From Cucumis sativus (lineage: Eukaryota; Streptophyta; Magnoliopsida; Cucurbitales; Cucurbitaceae), in NCBI RefSeq assembly GCF_000004075.3, contig NC_026657.2, positions 36,876,732 through 36,940,731 on the forward strand: 64,000 bases of DNA. Direction: 5' to 3'. Shown piece by piece: positions 36,454-47,955 of the stretch (positions within the stretch are counted from its first letter, which is position 1; every line of letters starts with the position of its first letter). The notes beneath the pieces were generated by a model. That model did no database searches. It was given only the letters and a program-made list of their open reading frames with translations, and was not told where the DNA came from. A program made the position numbers and the translations under genes.

Positions 36454-38428
36454 TGTCACACCCTACCTCGAGTACCTCATTGTTTGGCTCAAGATGTGGC
36501 GTGAAGTCAACCGATATCGCCCCCTTCAAGAACAACACCAACTAACCTTTTAACCTAAACCTTTAAACTGAAAAACGTTAACGGAGACTTAACACATAAC
36601 TTTTTAAGAACAATAGGGTAAAACCTTTTTCATTAAAATAAACTTTATATAAGTTTTACATAGATAAAACGTAATCTTATTTACATAAAACAAAACCTAA
36701 CAGCAACCTTCCCAAAAACCTAAGTCTAACATTACAAAAGACTAACTGATCGCAAGTACAAGATAATAGGACACATAGAATAACAAAATGAAACCCTTCA
36801 GTAGACCGATAGCATTGATTTAGGCTCCAAGGACACAATCTCTACTTGGAAAGTGGAAAAACATTTTGAAGAGTGTGAGTTAAACGAGTCTAGTGAGTGA
36901 TAGTTTCTAAAGATCTTTTCATAAACTTTAAATCATAAACCTTTGGAACAGTAAACGATAAACTATAACATGAAAACTTAAACCTCAAAGCATTTAGAAA
37001 ACGGTAACATAAAGCCTTGTTTTTTCTAGACCCAAGTATCTACTTCTGAGAGGTGGTAGAGATTACTCGAAATCAACTCTAAACCTCATTGATGGGCATC
37101 CCCAATTTCTGTTCCTGGAGTTTGGCGTCCCTAGCTCTAATCCTGAAGATAAGTGTCCTTACCTCAAATTCCTCAGCACCTCGTAATCTGGCCTCGTTAA
37201 GGGTTATTTTGAGACATCTTGGTTATGAGAAAACATTTATAAAACTGTAACCTTAGTTAAACTTTAAATTCCTTCAATAATCCTCTTACATAACCTTTAA
37301 ACTCATTTCCTAGTAAATCTTTAACATTTCTTAGTAAATAGTAATCTTGAATAAATACATTTAAACAATAACATGCTTGAAAGACTTTTCATAGAATATC
37401 TTAAACATTTAATACAAATCATTCATAACTCATAACTTAAGAACATGCTTGAAATCATTTAATAAAATCATTTTTTACTCACATATACAAGCTGAAATCC
37501 TTGGTTTATAAATTTTTCCGATCTCCTCTTGTTCTGAAATAATGATAAAATAATCCAATTAATTCTCTTTTACCAAGAAAATACTAAAAGTGTACTTAAA
37601 AATTCTAAAAACCATAAAAAACTGCCCTAAGTGCCTCATAATACTATCTGGCGCACATGGGTTGGCGGTAGAGCCTTGGCCGAGTGTGTTGAGCTGCCTG
37701 TGTGCTAACCTCACAAGTGGCTTGCCTCATGCTTCACCTTGGTCGTGTGGCTTGCATCCCGTGCATCCTTCCTCAAGTACATAACTTGTTGTCGTGCCTT
37801 GCATATAGGTTGTGCTCCAACAACAACCAAAATGTGTCACTAACGTCCTTGAACATCAAAATTTCTACCCATCTCGTCTAGTGTACCTTGTCACTTAACC
37901 AACCACCAACTTGTCCAAAAACTCATTTTTCGTCCATAAACTTAACCAAACTTTAAAAAATCATGACTAAAATTCCACAAATCTTTTGAGGAAACTTCCT
38001 TCTACAAAAATGCATAAAAACATCTTAACTTTCTTACCTTAAAATTTTAGCTTCAAATTTCGATGGATGAGCTATGCAACTCTCTAGAAGTCCACCTTGC
38101 ACAGATCCACCCGAAAATTGACCTTCCTCACTTTATTCAACTCAAACTCAACCCTTCCTTGCTAAAAAATGTATGGCAACCCTATTTGGAAACTAGACTC
38201 AATTTTTTAATCTTTTGAGAGCAATTTAAACCAAAACATAATAGTGAAATGGGAAAAATGTTTATCTGAAGAGACCTATATATACTAAACCCTACATGAA
38301 CCTATATATAACAATTCGACGAAACCCTAGATTTCTTACCCCAAAACTAAAAATAGTGATACCGGTCGATTTCTTTCAATAACGCTGTAGTTTTTGGAGG
38401 TTGCTTCAAGAAGGAATGTTCTCGAACA
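36454..38428 (-). mobile_element. Probable solo LTR (Ty3-type ends) inserted in the MULE relic
   Basis: Read on the minus strand, the block starts TGTTCGAGAAC and ends GGTAGGGTGTGACA, the TG...CA form usual for plant LTRs. A GATTT pentamer lies immediately left (36449-36453) and again at 38430-38434, one base beyond the right end, like a slightly altered 5-bp target duplication. A TATATA stretch near 38280-38305 could be the LTR promoter. No gag or pol reading frames lie inside, and I find no second LTR in the window, hence solo LTR. The length of 1975 bp is on the long side. An alternative is another nonautonomous element. Confidence 0.45.
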
Positions 38429-38719
38429 TGATTTGAAAATAAAACGGATATCTCCCTTTTGTGTATTTACCTTAACTACGACACTTCAATTTCTTTTTTC
38501 TTTTAACAATATTACTAGTCATAATAGGTTAGTTTTGGTATTTGGGCTAGACTTTTATGCAGAATTGAAGCTGATTATGCCTTTTATGAAATAAACTGTA
38601 TTCTTATGCTCAATGAACACTCCTATTCAGGCTATATGAGTTAAAAATCAATTTTGCCATTTATTCAAACAAAACTTCTTAATTTTGGAGGATCCAACTC
38701 AACAATCTCCAATGTATTT

Positions 38720-38773
38720 TGGGCTTAAATTGGGAGAATAGCCCATTTTGGATTGAAGCCCTATTAAAGCCCA
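38720..38773. promoter_or_regulatory. Three site-II type TGGGCT motifs upstream of the Maf gene
   Basis: TGGGCT occurs at 38720-38725, and AGCCCA (its reverse) at 38740-38745 and 38768-38773, about 150-200 bp before the ATG. Clusters of TGGGCC/T are known TCP-binding elements in promoters of plant housekeeping genes. Function here is inferred. Confidence 0.45.
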
Positions 38774-38924
38774 CACAATTGATTCAAGTCCAGAGACCCG
38801 AAGAGTCCGAAGATATAAAGTTTTGTCCCGCCTGTAGAAGGTAGTGAAGTTGGGAGTGATCGCACCATTCAATATTCATCGGTTACGAGCTTCAACTTTC
38901 TAACTCATCGTTGAAGCAGGGAGC

Positions 38925-41900
38925 ATGGATGCTACTTCGTCTTCGTTTAAGGTACGCTCCGCTTTCAATCTTTCCTGCTTCCACGGTTGAATTTTCTGCC
39001 CTTTTCCGGCTTTGATCAAACCGAAATCGCCAGAGGCGTACAATCTCTCATCCACGAATCCATTTTTTCACTTTCCATCTCCTGCACCATGTGTTGAAGT
39101 TCAGGAACTCGTTTTCAAACTGTTTGCTCGTTTTTCGGCTGTTCATATGATAAGATTCTTCCAATCTACTTTCTTGGAATCGATATGTCGTCTCCGGTTA
39201 CCGATATGTAGCAGATATTTACTTGCCTTTTACAAGAAATGATGTCTGTTGCCTGTAGATATTCTTTGTTTTGTTTTGTTTTTTAAATTTGCAACGACTT
39301 CCTCTTTCAAAGACTGTAGGACGTTGCTGAGAGTGGAATGTTTAAAATCGTCTACCTCATTCAGATTTACAAAAGCATCAGTCGAAGTTGTAGAACGTCG
39401 TTTGTTTAGTATTTATCTAGATACTGATTACAATAGTTCAAGTCAAAATACTGTTGCAACTGCATAGTCTAGACTAAAGGAAGATTCTATTTGGGAAATG
39501 CTGAGAATACTTTTATAAATATCATGGCATCTCCAAACATTGTGAAGTTGTTCGTATTAAGAAAAAATTATTCAGCACTTAATTATCTATGGTATTCGCA
39601 ATGCTGTCAATTTCTGTTACTTATTGGTGATTATTTCACATTTCATTGATGTCTTCCTCAGATTTTGGACGATTTTCTAGATGTCTAATCTTTTCATCAA
39701 TAAAAAGGCCAATATGTTAATTAGAATTTTCCTCTATTTTAAATGCAAACTCGTGGGTTTGCTAAACGTTGCTGTGTGTGAAAATGTTCATAACCAATGT
39801 GGTGTGGTTTCTGTGATAGTGTTTTTATTGTATGTAACGGGTTCTGTTTGACAGATAATTTTGGGATCATCTTCAGTGGCACGTAGGAAAATATTATCTG
39901 AGATGGGTTATGAATTCACCATTATGGTATATTCTCTACCTAGATTTACTTACATGACCTGAAAACTCTACCTTCTCAGAATGTTTACCTTTTTCTCTCT
40001 CCCAAAATGAAGTCTGCAGATATCGATGAGAAGGCCATACGCAAAGAAAAGCCGGAAGAGTTGGTTGTGGCTCTTGCAGAAGCAAAGGTTAGGTGTCATC
40101 TTGGGATTAATTTGTGCTTCACCAATCACCATATTCTGACTGTGAAATTGCTACATGTTATATTGGTTCCTTTTTGTAAAATGCTTGTGCTACCTTTTGT
40201 AAATTGCCTGTGCTACATGTACAACGTCATCAAAAAATGATTTCAGATGTAGAATTTGTTGTTTGTTCCAAGCTAACATGACATCTAGGATTTAAAAACT
40301 TCTGTTAGCTGCATAATATTTTTAGAACCATCCTATAGTGGATGCAGTGATTTGCATAGTTGGGATATTATGCTTCAACAGTGAAGTACAAATAGTGTAC
40401 AAAAGTGGTAGATTTGAGTCATTTGACTAACCCTTCAAGCCAGGGACGTGGATTCAAAGCTAATGTGCTAGAAATGTGGCCACACTAATCTCTTTTGCAT
40501 CTATTTGTATTTTTTAATTTCCCCTTTTAAATCTCTATATAAAGTAAATTGGCATGTGATTACTTGTGCACGAGCATCTTGTATTAAGACAAGAGTTTCA
40601 TCTCAGGCTGATGCCATCATATCCAATTTACAAAACATTCATACACATGAAAAGGAAGCAGAACCAACAGTTTTGATTGCTGCTGACACAGTATGTTTTC
40701 CTATGTTGGTATCAGTCGTTATTATCTCTGTTTTAAAATATGGTGAAGATGGCTTGTTATCACATGAGAACATTTATAAATTGAGGATACAGTTACAACA
40801 GCCCACTTTAAGTTAGGATGTGTTTCCACAGAATTAATCTGTTTCAGTGTGCAACTTTTTCGTTACTCTCTGAAGTCCTAAGTGTAACTTCTTCATGCTA
40901 AAGCTTCTTCCATTTTCACAATTTTAGTATGGGGTTTGATTGTGGTAGTAGGTTACTTTGGTTTATTTCTTACCTGATGGATATTTATTGTCAGGCAGAT
41001 GCCATCTTAGGAAGACTTTCCACAGATGATTTTATGAAAGATGCAGAGCCAACATTGTTGATTACTTCTGATCAAGTATATCTATCAAGTCCTTTGACAT
41101 ATGTGTCCGATTTTATATGTTTTAAGTGATTTCTTAATTTTTTGTGCAATGTTCATTGCACATCTTTCTCACCTGACGCATTAAAAATAATAAGGGATTT
41201 GTTGCCTTATTCATTGCATCTCTAAAAAAAGGCGACAGTAAAAACTAGAAAGTTTATTAGAATGATTTTCATATGTAACATCTGTTTTTTTTTTTTTTTT
41301 TCTTATATTTTGTGAATTTTGAGAAATTTGCTTGAATCCAGCCAATAATGACAAGTTGATGCTTGATGGTCTTTCCTAAGTCTCTGTCTCCTTCACCGAT
41401 AATCAGATTAAACATATTCCCATTTCCATGTGAAAAACCTGCTGCCGCTCATTGTGCCTGTCTGTGTTATTGTACCCATTTACCTTGAGATAGAAGTTGA
41501 TGGAACAATCCTCTTGTTATATTTTTATTCATAGACCTGTTGTCGATTGTATCCTCAATGCATAAATGGTCTTTTTGTGATAACGTATGCCATATCAACA
41601 CCTTGTTCTGTTTGCAAAGTTCCTCTTAGACATATTTTCTTACTTCTATTGGTAATTGATGTGGAGGTGGTGATCTATGAAGGTGTGATCAGAGAAAAAC
41701 CAGCCAGCAAGGAGGAAGCACGACAATTTTTGAAAGGTTTATTTAGATAATAGTTATGCGTTTCAATTTTCTTTACTATTTCTTGAATGTCAGTTCAATA
41801 AAAAAATTATGTTGCAGATTATTCAGGAGGGCATGCAGCCACACTTGGATCCGTACTTGTTACAAACCTCAAAACAGGATTTAGGAAAGGGGAATGGGAT

Positions 41901-43248
41901 CGAGTAGAGGTAAATATATATACATGTTTGTTTATCTGTTGATGATCTTTTTATTTCTCGTTTTCTAGTTCCCGTTTCTCTCGATATTTTTCCTATATTA
42001 TATTAACGTAAAAACAGATCGTTGAGACTGCTACATTTTAATTTACTAAACAAATAGGCCATATCCTACTTATATAAACCTAACATAGACTTCTTCAAGA
42101 CAACTCGATTGGTATGTGCTCTGCTGTGGGACCAGCAGAATAGGTGCAAGATACTGTTTTTTTTCTAAAGAGAAAGGAGCTCCTGTTCTTATCTCTAGTA
42201 CCTAGATGAGACTTGTAGAAGATTTTGGTTTTGTTTTAGGTCATGAAATGGTTAAAATCAATTTTGTCATTTTGAAACCACAATGAAACATGTTTTTAAC
42301 CGAAACTTTCATTTACAAGTGTAAAATTTACTATTAAATTTAGTTTGAGTGATTAAAAATGTATTTTAGAGTGATTCCGTGATGTTTATGATTTTAAATT
42401 TGCTTTCAAACATTCACTTACAATACCACACTTTTTTTTTTTTGTTTTCTTATGCTGTTCAATGTTGACATGTGCTCTTGCAGATCTTTTTCAATGAAAT
42501 ACCCGATGAAGTCATCAACAAGCTGGTAGGGATTTCACTTTATAGCTGGTTGTGTTTTCATTGGAAAACGGGAACATTGTATCTTTTGTGATCATGGTTT
42601 TATTTTTCTTTTCATTTACGTTTCAGGTCGAGGAGGGGACTGTGCTCTATGTCGCTGGAGGGCTGATTATCGAGCATCCTTTGATTTTACCCTATGTGAA
42701 AGAAGTGGTTAGCTTTTTTTCTTCCTTTCCTACTGGCAATGACCTCAAGCTAATGATATTGTTTCTCCTGCTCGCATTCTGGTCGTCTTTGATCTGAACC
42801 TTGAATAAAATATTCCTATATGTCCTCCTAGTGGTCTGAATTCCATGAATATGATGTGCATGGCATGCATGTATGTGATAATGAGAGCTCATACAACACA
42901 AATATACACACTTAGATATCATGAAACTGAAATTACATCATACAGATGTGATGACGATTGATATAATTGTTAACATGGGTATTTAGGGCCTAAAAAAGAG
43001 AGGTATCTTGAAAAGGCTGTACCTTGTTGTGAAGAAGGAAAAAAAGACAGCCATAGTGGTTACGTTTGTAATATATTTTAATTGCATATGCACACACAAG
43101 CCTCTTCTGTCTGAAAACTAGATATAGTTTTATTACATACATATGGGCTGATAACCCAAACTTTGGATCTCTACAGGTAGGGACGACAGATAGTGTGATG
43201 GGTCTTCCCAAGGCTTTGACTGAGAAACTCTTGAAGGAAGCCATGTAG
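38925..43248 (+). CDS. Maf-family nucleotide pyrophosphatase with two alternative catalytic exons
   Basis: House-cleaning enzyme that hydrolyses noncanonical or modified nucleoside triphosphates to monophosphate and pyrophosphate. Exons: 38925-38951, 39855-39926, 40013-40087, then 40607-40690 or 40995-41075, 41667-41736, 41818-41909, 42484-42525, 42627-42707 and 43177-43248. Using the 84-nt exon gives 204 aa; using the 81-nt exon gives 203 aa. Visible motifs are the N-terminal phosphate loop LGSSSVARRKIL, SADIDEKAIRKEKPEELV, the catalytic Asp in either LIAADT or LITSDQ, then VVIYEGVIREKP, SGGHAATLGSV, and the C-terminal AGGLIIEHPLI and GTTDSVMGLP. The two alternative exons both begin with ADAI and end at the same splice phase. 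Both have good GT/AG sites, so inclusion should be either/or. Housekeeping-type promoter motifs lie upstream. The closest Arabidopsis gene is probably At5g42770, from memory. Confidence 0.93.
40607..40690 (+). other. Maf alternative exon a (ADT motif)
   Basis: 84-nt, phase 0/0 exon encoding ADAIISNLQ, HEKEAEPTVLIAADT. Acceptor CTCAG, donor GTATGT. It carries the alanine-aspartate-threonine form of the catalytic motif. Confidence 0.88.
40995..41075 (+). other. Maf alternative exon b (SDQ motif)
   Basis: 81-nt, phase 0/0 exon encoding ADAILGRLSTDDFMKDAEPT then LLITSDQ. Acceptor GTCAG, donor GTATAT. It is homologous to exon a, separated from it by 304 nt, and carries the serine-aspartate-glutamine form of the motif. 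Confidence 0.88.
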
Positions 43249-44016
43249 GTGATATGAATAATATTTTACATTTCACCTTTAACTTTTTTTTTCTAATCAA
43301 CATTTCTTTCCTTTCCATTGAGAAACACTCAGCCTAACCTCACAATCTATTATTCTTGCTTCTTGTGGATTGGTAACACTCAACTATTATTTGTATTAGC
43401 AAATTTCAGCTAAAAATTTAAGAGCAAACTTGTATGTTGTATCTCTTCTGAATTGTTCTCCCTTTGTAGTTGGTATGATCTGATCTTGGTTGTTTCGTTC
43501 ATACTACTAGTAAGTGTAGAAAATAACAATTAGATTGTATTTCTAAACTAATGCATCTAGCAAACATGAGTGAAGGTCTTGTCGCATAATTTTTAACCAC
43601 CTGTTGTTGAGAATTAAGATCAACTTTTTGTTAATTCGTATTGTTTTTATTATTTATCATTAAATCTTGAAAGGTGTACGTATGAGCATATTTCCACTCA
43701 GAAACTAATTGATCGTACATGTAGTATGCCACTATTTAGAAAATGAATGGAGGGATGACGTGTAGGTCAAAATATTTGAATTGACGAACCAATCAAATAA
43801 TTAGGGTAAGGCACTTCAAGGGTCTTGCAACACAAGGGAATTTCAAAGAGTACGGGCGGCACAGACGTTTTTGTATATTGAGGGGGAAGATCCATATTTA
43901 CTATTTTGCAGTGCATCATGGTTCTCTTGATTGAGTTGTTGCAAAGTGATAAATAGGCTTGCTTTCCAACACGCAGGTTACCAAAAGAAAAACATAACAG
44001 AAAGAAAACAACCTTC
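43249..44016. other. Tail-to-tail spacer between the Maf gene and the sugar transporter
   Basis: Holds the two converging 3' UTRs. No other feature recognised. Confidence 0.6.
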
Positions 44017-47000
44017 TTATCTGAAGGAGAACTGAATTTCTTCCAGTGTTCTTCCTTTTGTCTCGGGAACCCAAAGTATAACGAATGCCATTGTTAAAGC
44101 ACTCACCAACATGTAGATGGCGAACGTTCCTGCAACCAAATAGCAGCAGCATGATGTGAAACTTTTATCTAATTCCAATTCAAATATTGAGAGGGAAAAT
44201 GGAAGAGGGAGAAAACCTCCATTGCTCCATTCCAAAAGCAAGTTTGCTGTCATTGTGACCAACCAAGCGATGAACCAGTTAGCGAGCGTTGCCATGCTTC
44301 CTGCAAGACCCTTGATATTGATGGGAAGAATCTGCAACAGTATTTTCCCTTCTTAGACAGCTAGAATCATAATTACAATTTACAATCAACTATGCAAATC
44401 ACAATGTTACAAAGATGTGGATTCATTCACGTAAAAGCTATTCTTTTTTAGACTACGAGACAGGGCAACAGTGAAAGAATGGAACATAATATAAACATGA
44501 ATGAGAGTGACAGTACCTCAGACATTATAACCCATGGAATAGCCCCAAGACCCAGAGAGAAGAATACAACAAGGGCCTGGAGAGAAGAAATAGGTGGATG
44601 AACATTTCTCTAGAGAAGTACTTTAGAAATCAAATTGTATTTAGTGCTGCTTAGAAACAAACATACCACAACACTAACAACTGATAAAATACTCAGAATA
44701 TTATATAAACTGGATGTGTCGGAGGTAAGATCCTGATACAAATTTTAAATTGCAGGAAAGACGTGTTAGAAATGTTATTTTATAGTTTTGTAGTAATAAA
44801 ATACAATCGTTAGACTTTACCTTCAGAAAGAAGACTACAGAAACAATCAAAAGACTAAACGTCATTCCAGCTGTGGACACCTAAAAACACAAATCAAATC
44901 ACAGTTACTCTCTGGAGTCTGGACTATGGCATTAATTTTATTGTGGAGTCTAATTTCAATTGATATTTCAACATTTTTTAGGTCAACATTGACCTGAATA
45001 ATGTGTCGTAAAAATGTTTCCAAAACAAGCAACAGAATGTAATAATATTAATATGAAAAATGTGTAAGAAATATATCTGTTTATATTTTAGTTGAGACTT
45101 CCGTGAAATGTAGAGATCGTACATTTTTATATTTGATATCGACACCTCAAACCTGGAAAAAGAAAATAAAACTCTTACAATGAGGAGAATTCGACGGCCT
45201 GCTCTGTCAACCAGCCATGTCGTCACTGCAGTCGCAACAACCTATAAGACATGAAATTCCATGTCAATACCAAATTGGGAACAGAGAAGGGATGCAATAA
45301 TTTGTACCAAAGAAATTCTTAAAATTTAACCTGGACTGCACCGAGCCCACATGTAGCAACATTACTTGATTCAACACCTGTTTCATACAAAAATCAACGG
45401 GCATTGTTTAGTTTAGTTTGATATGGCTCATGAACAATAGCTGCAAATTGTGGGTGAGTTTGAATAAATTTTCAAACGTTTAATTTTAAAAATAAATTAT
45501 TATTATAGAAAAAGAGAAATTACTTGACCACCACCCAAAATAGTTTTGAAGTATTTTAAAAAAAATTAATTAAAGCAATTTTCCTTTGTTCTTCAACATG
45601 GCTTAAACAAACATAATTAAATTAAATTACAAATTTGGCTCCCTAGTTCAGAAAAGAAAAACAAAGAATTTAGTCTATATAGTTAAAAATTAGAACCCAT
45701 CTCATAAGAAAATTAGAACCCATCTCATAAGATTAATCCTAAATTTTAACTTTTTAAAATTAAGGACAAAATTCTAATTTACTTCAAATCATATGAACAA
45801 AATTTTAACCGGTAAATGACAACACATAGAGGATTAAGATGAATTTTCTTTTTCTTACCAGCAGCTGCAAATATGGTACTTGAATAGAACAACACTGCAT
45901 TAATTCCAGTAAGCTGCTGCAACATTAGTAACCCAATACCAATCTGCAATTTGGATGATAGCAGAGATCAATTATACTGCCAAGTTGGAAAATTAAAAGA
46001 AAATGCTCAATCAATAGTACCATCAAAGGAAACCAGTATCTTCTCCGCTTGAGTTCAGCAAATCGAATTGTTGTTCTTTTGGTTGTGGTTGCTACAGATC
46101 TCTGCACCATACGTACCATAAAAAAGAAATAAGAGAATTGGCCAAACTATGAGTGTCTGTCTTCTGTCTTGTAATAAGTTTTTGAGGAATTTGTCTTATG
46201 CCTATTTACCTTGATTTCATTCACTTCAATTGAGATATCAGCATCAAATCCTCGAAGAACTTGCAAGGATGTTTCAAATTCTTCTGTCATACCCATTTTC
46301 GCCTGAACTTAGTTTGAAAAAGATTCAGCAATCAGAATGTATGCATATAATATTCATAAATAAAGTTAACATAAGGAAATCTACTTAAGAAACTCACCAG
46401 CCACCGAGGAGATTCTGGGATAAAAAACAATCCAGGTATCAGAACCGTACAAGGCAAAATTCCTGTAAGAAAACCAAAGAAATCGCCAACCATTAAAATG
46501 CATTTCACTTTAGAAGGAGAGAGGATTCTTAGAAGGAACGTTCATCATTACTAAGCCAAGAAACTTTATAATGCATTTCATGATTAGTTGCTAAGTAAAA
46601 CCTGGAATTATTATGTACACATTCATCGTATTTACCAACAGAAGCAATACTATACAATGTTTCTCAAGAGCATTACCCAGAACTGCAAGTAGTCGCCATG
46701 GTACGAAAAGTCCGAGAAGATAAGCAAGCAATATTCCAATGGTGACAGAGAGCTAGCGATAAGAAATGACAATATTTTAACTAACAGAAAACCACTGTGA
46801 AGACAAAAGAAGTCAATAGTTCTAACCAACCTGGTTAACTGAACCAAGCCCCCCTCTCAAATTTTGAGGAGCTATCTCAGCAATATAAACTGGAACCTAC
46901 AATCATCAACAAATGTTGTACTCTCCAGATTCTATAAGAAGTAAAGAATTGAACATAATAGATACTCAATAATGTCTAACCGTATATGAGATTATTCCCA

Positions 47001-47955
47001 CACCAAAACCTTCCAACAACCTCCCCATGTAAAGGAAAGAAGAATCCTAAAAAAGGATTAAATAAGCAAAAAGGATTAGAAATTGAGACTGATTCCAAAG
47101 GGAGCCATTACTCCAATCAATTTATAGCAATACATTATGATAATCAAAATCATCCAACTTACTTTTGCAAATGATATAGCAAGCCACCCTATAATATTAG
47201 GAATTGCAGCAATCATCAAAGACTGAAATAAACCAAGACAAATTAATCACGGAAACCAATAGCAACTAATTAAACAAGACAGATTGAATGGAAAATGATC
47301 CATGAAAGGATCTTACTCCTTTTCGACCAATGTATTCGGCTATCTGTCCACTAGAAATAGCCCCAACCATAGCACCCACGTTGGATAAAGATCCGAATAC
47401 AGAGTACTGAACCAAAAATCAGATATAAAAAATCCAACGTGATATTATTCGAATGGGGTTGGGGAAAGAACGGGAAGGCGTTTTGAATCCACACCTCGGG
47501 GACTGTGAGTCGTAGATCCTTCATTATGGAAGATTGCGTAGGAGACGAATAGCCACACTGCAGATAAGTGATGCTAAGTTACGTTCAAATTCAATCCAGA
47601 AGTAGGTATGAGATCAGAAACGCCGTATTAGCAATAGATCAAATTAAACACTAGAATAATAAGATGAACTCAATCGATTATAAACCAAAACTTTCTCTCC
47701 TACTTTACTTTTGTAAAATAAATAAAATAAAAGATATAGAATATGAAGAAAAATGATGATTACAGTAAAACCAAACTGGATTGGACCGAGAGCGACGATC
47801 AAAACGCAGGCAAGAACTGAAATGGAGCTATCGCGAATGCCCTGGGATGATCCCATCATACTGGATTGCCTAGATCCCATACGGTACCAACTTCCGGTAT
47901 GGAGGAAAGGCTTCCTGAGATCCCTCCCTTCCTCATTGTCGTCCCTGAAACTCAT
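44017..47955 (-). CDS. ERDL6-like: ERD6-like sugar transporter (ERDL6 type, MFS), 18 exons
   Basis: Monosaccharide transporter of 486 aa, family of the tonoplast H+/glucose exporters. Exons: 47764-47955, 47495-47557, 47317-47406, 47163-47222, 46981-47046, 46831-46896, 46677-46752, 46398-46462, 46210-46302, 46021-46101, 45859-45943, 45331-45377, 45179-45241, 44821-44880, 44667-44732, 44517-44576, 44217-44331 and 44017-44129, closing at 487 codons. The N-terminus [20 protein letters not shown] is the family's cytosolic tail with an acidic cluster and LRKPFL. Sugar-porter signatures are present: [50 protein letters not shown] and [11 protein letters not shown]. Twelve membrane segments are expected. 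The upstream in-frame ATG at 48037-48039 was rejected because homologues start at MSFRDD. A 23-bp tandem duplication lies in the intron at 45378-45858. Confidence 0.95.
45686..45731. repeat. Perfect 23-bp tandem duplication in an ERDL6-like intron
   Basis: Two identical adjacent 23-bp units, each containing TTAGAACCCATCTCATAAG (45686-45708 and 45709-45731). Probably a recent local duplication; likely variable between accessions. Confidence 0.9.

Noticed and set aside
36454..38428. Coding gene inside the LTR-like block (ORF at 37590-37784)
   Set aside because: No family match, and the GC-richer patch is explained by repeat sequence.
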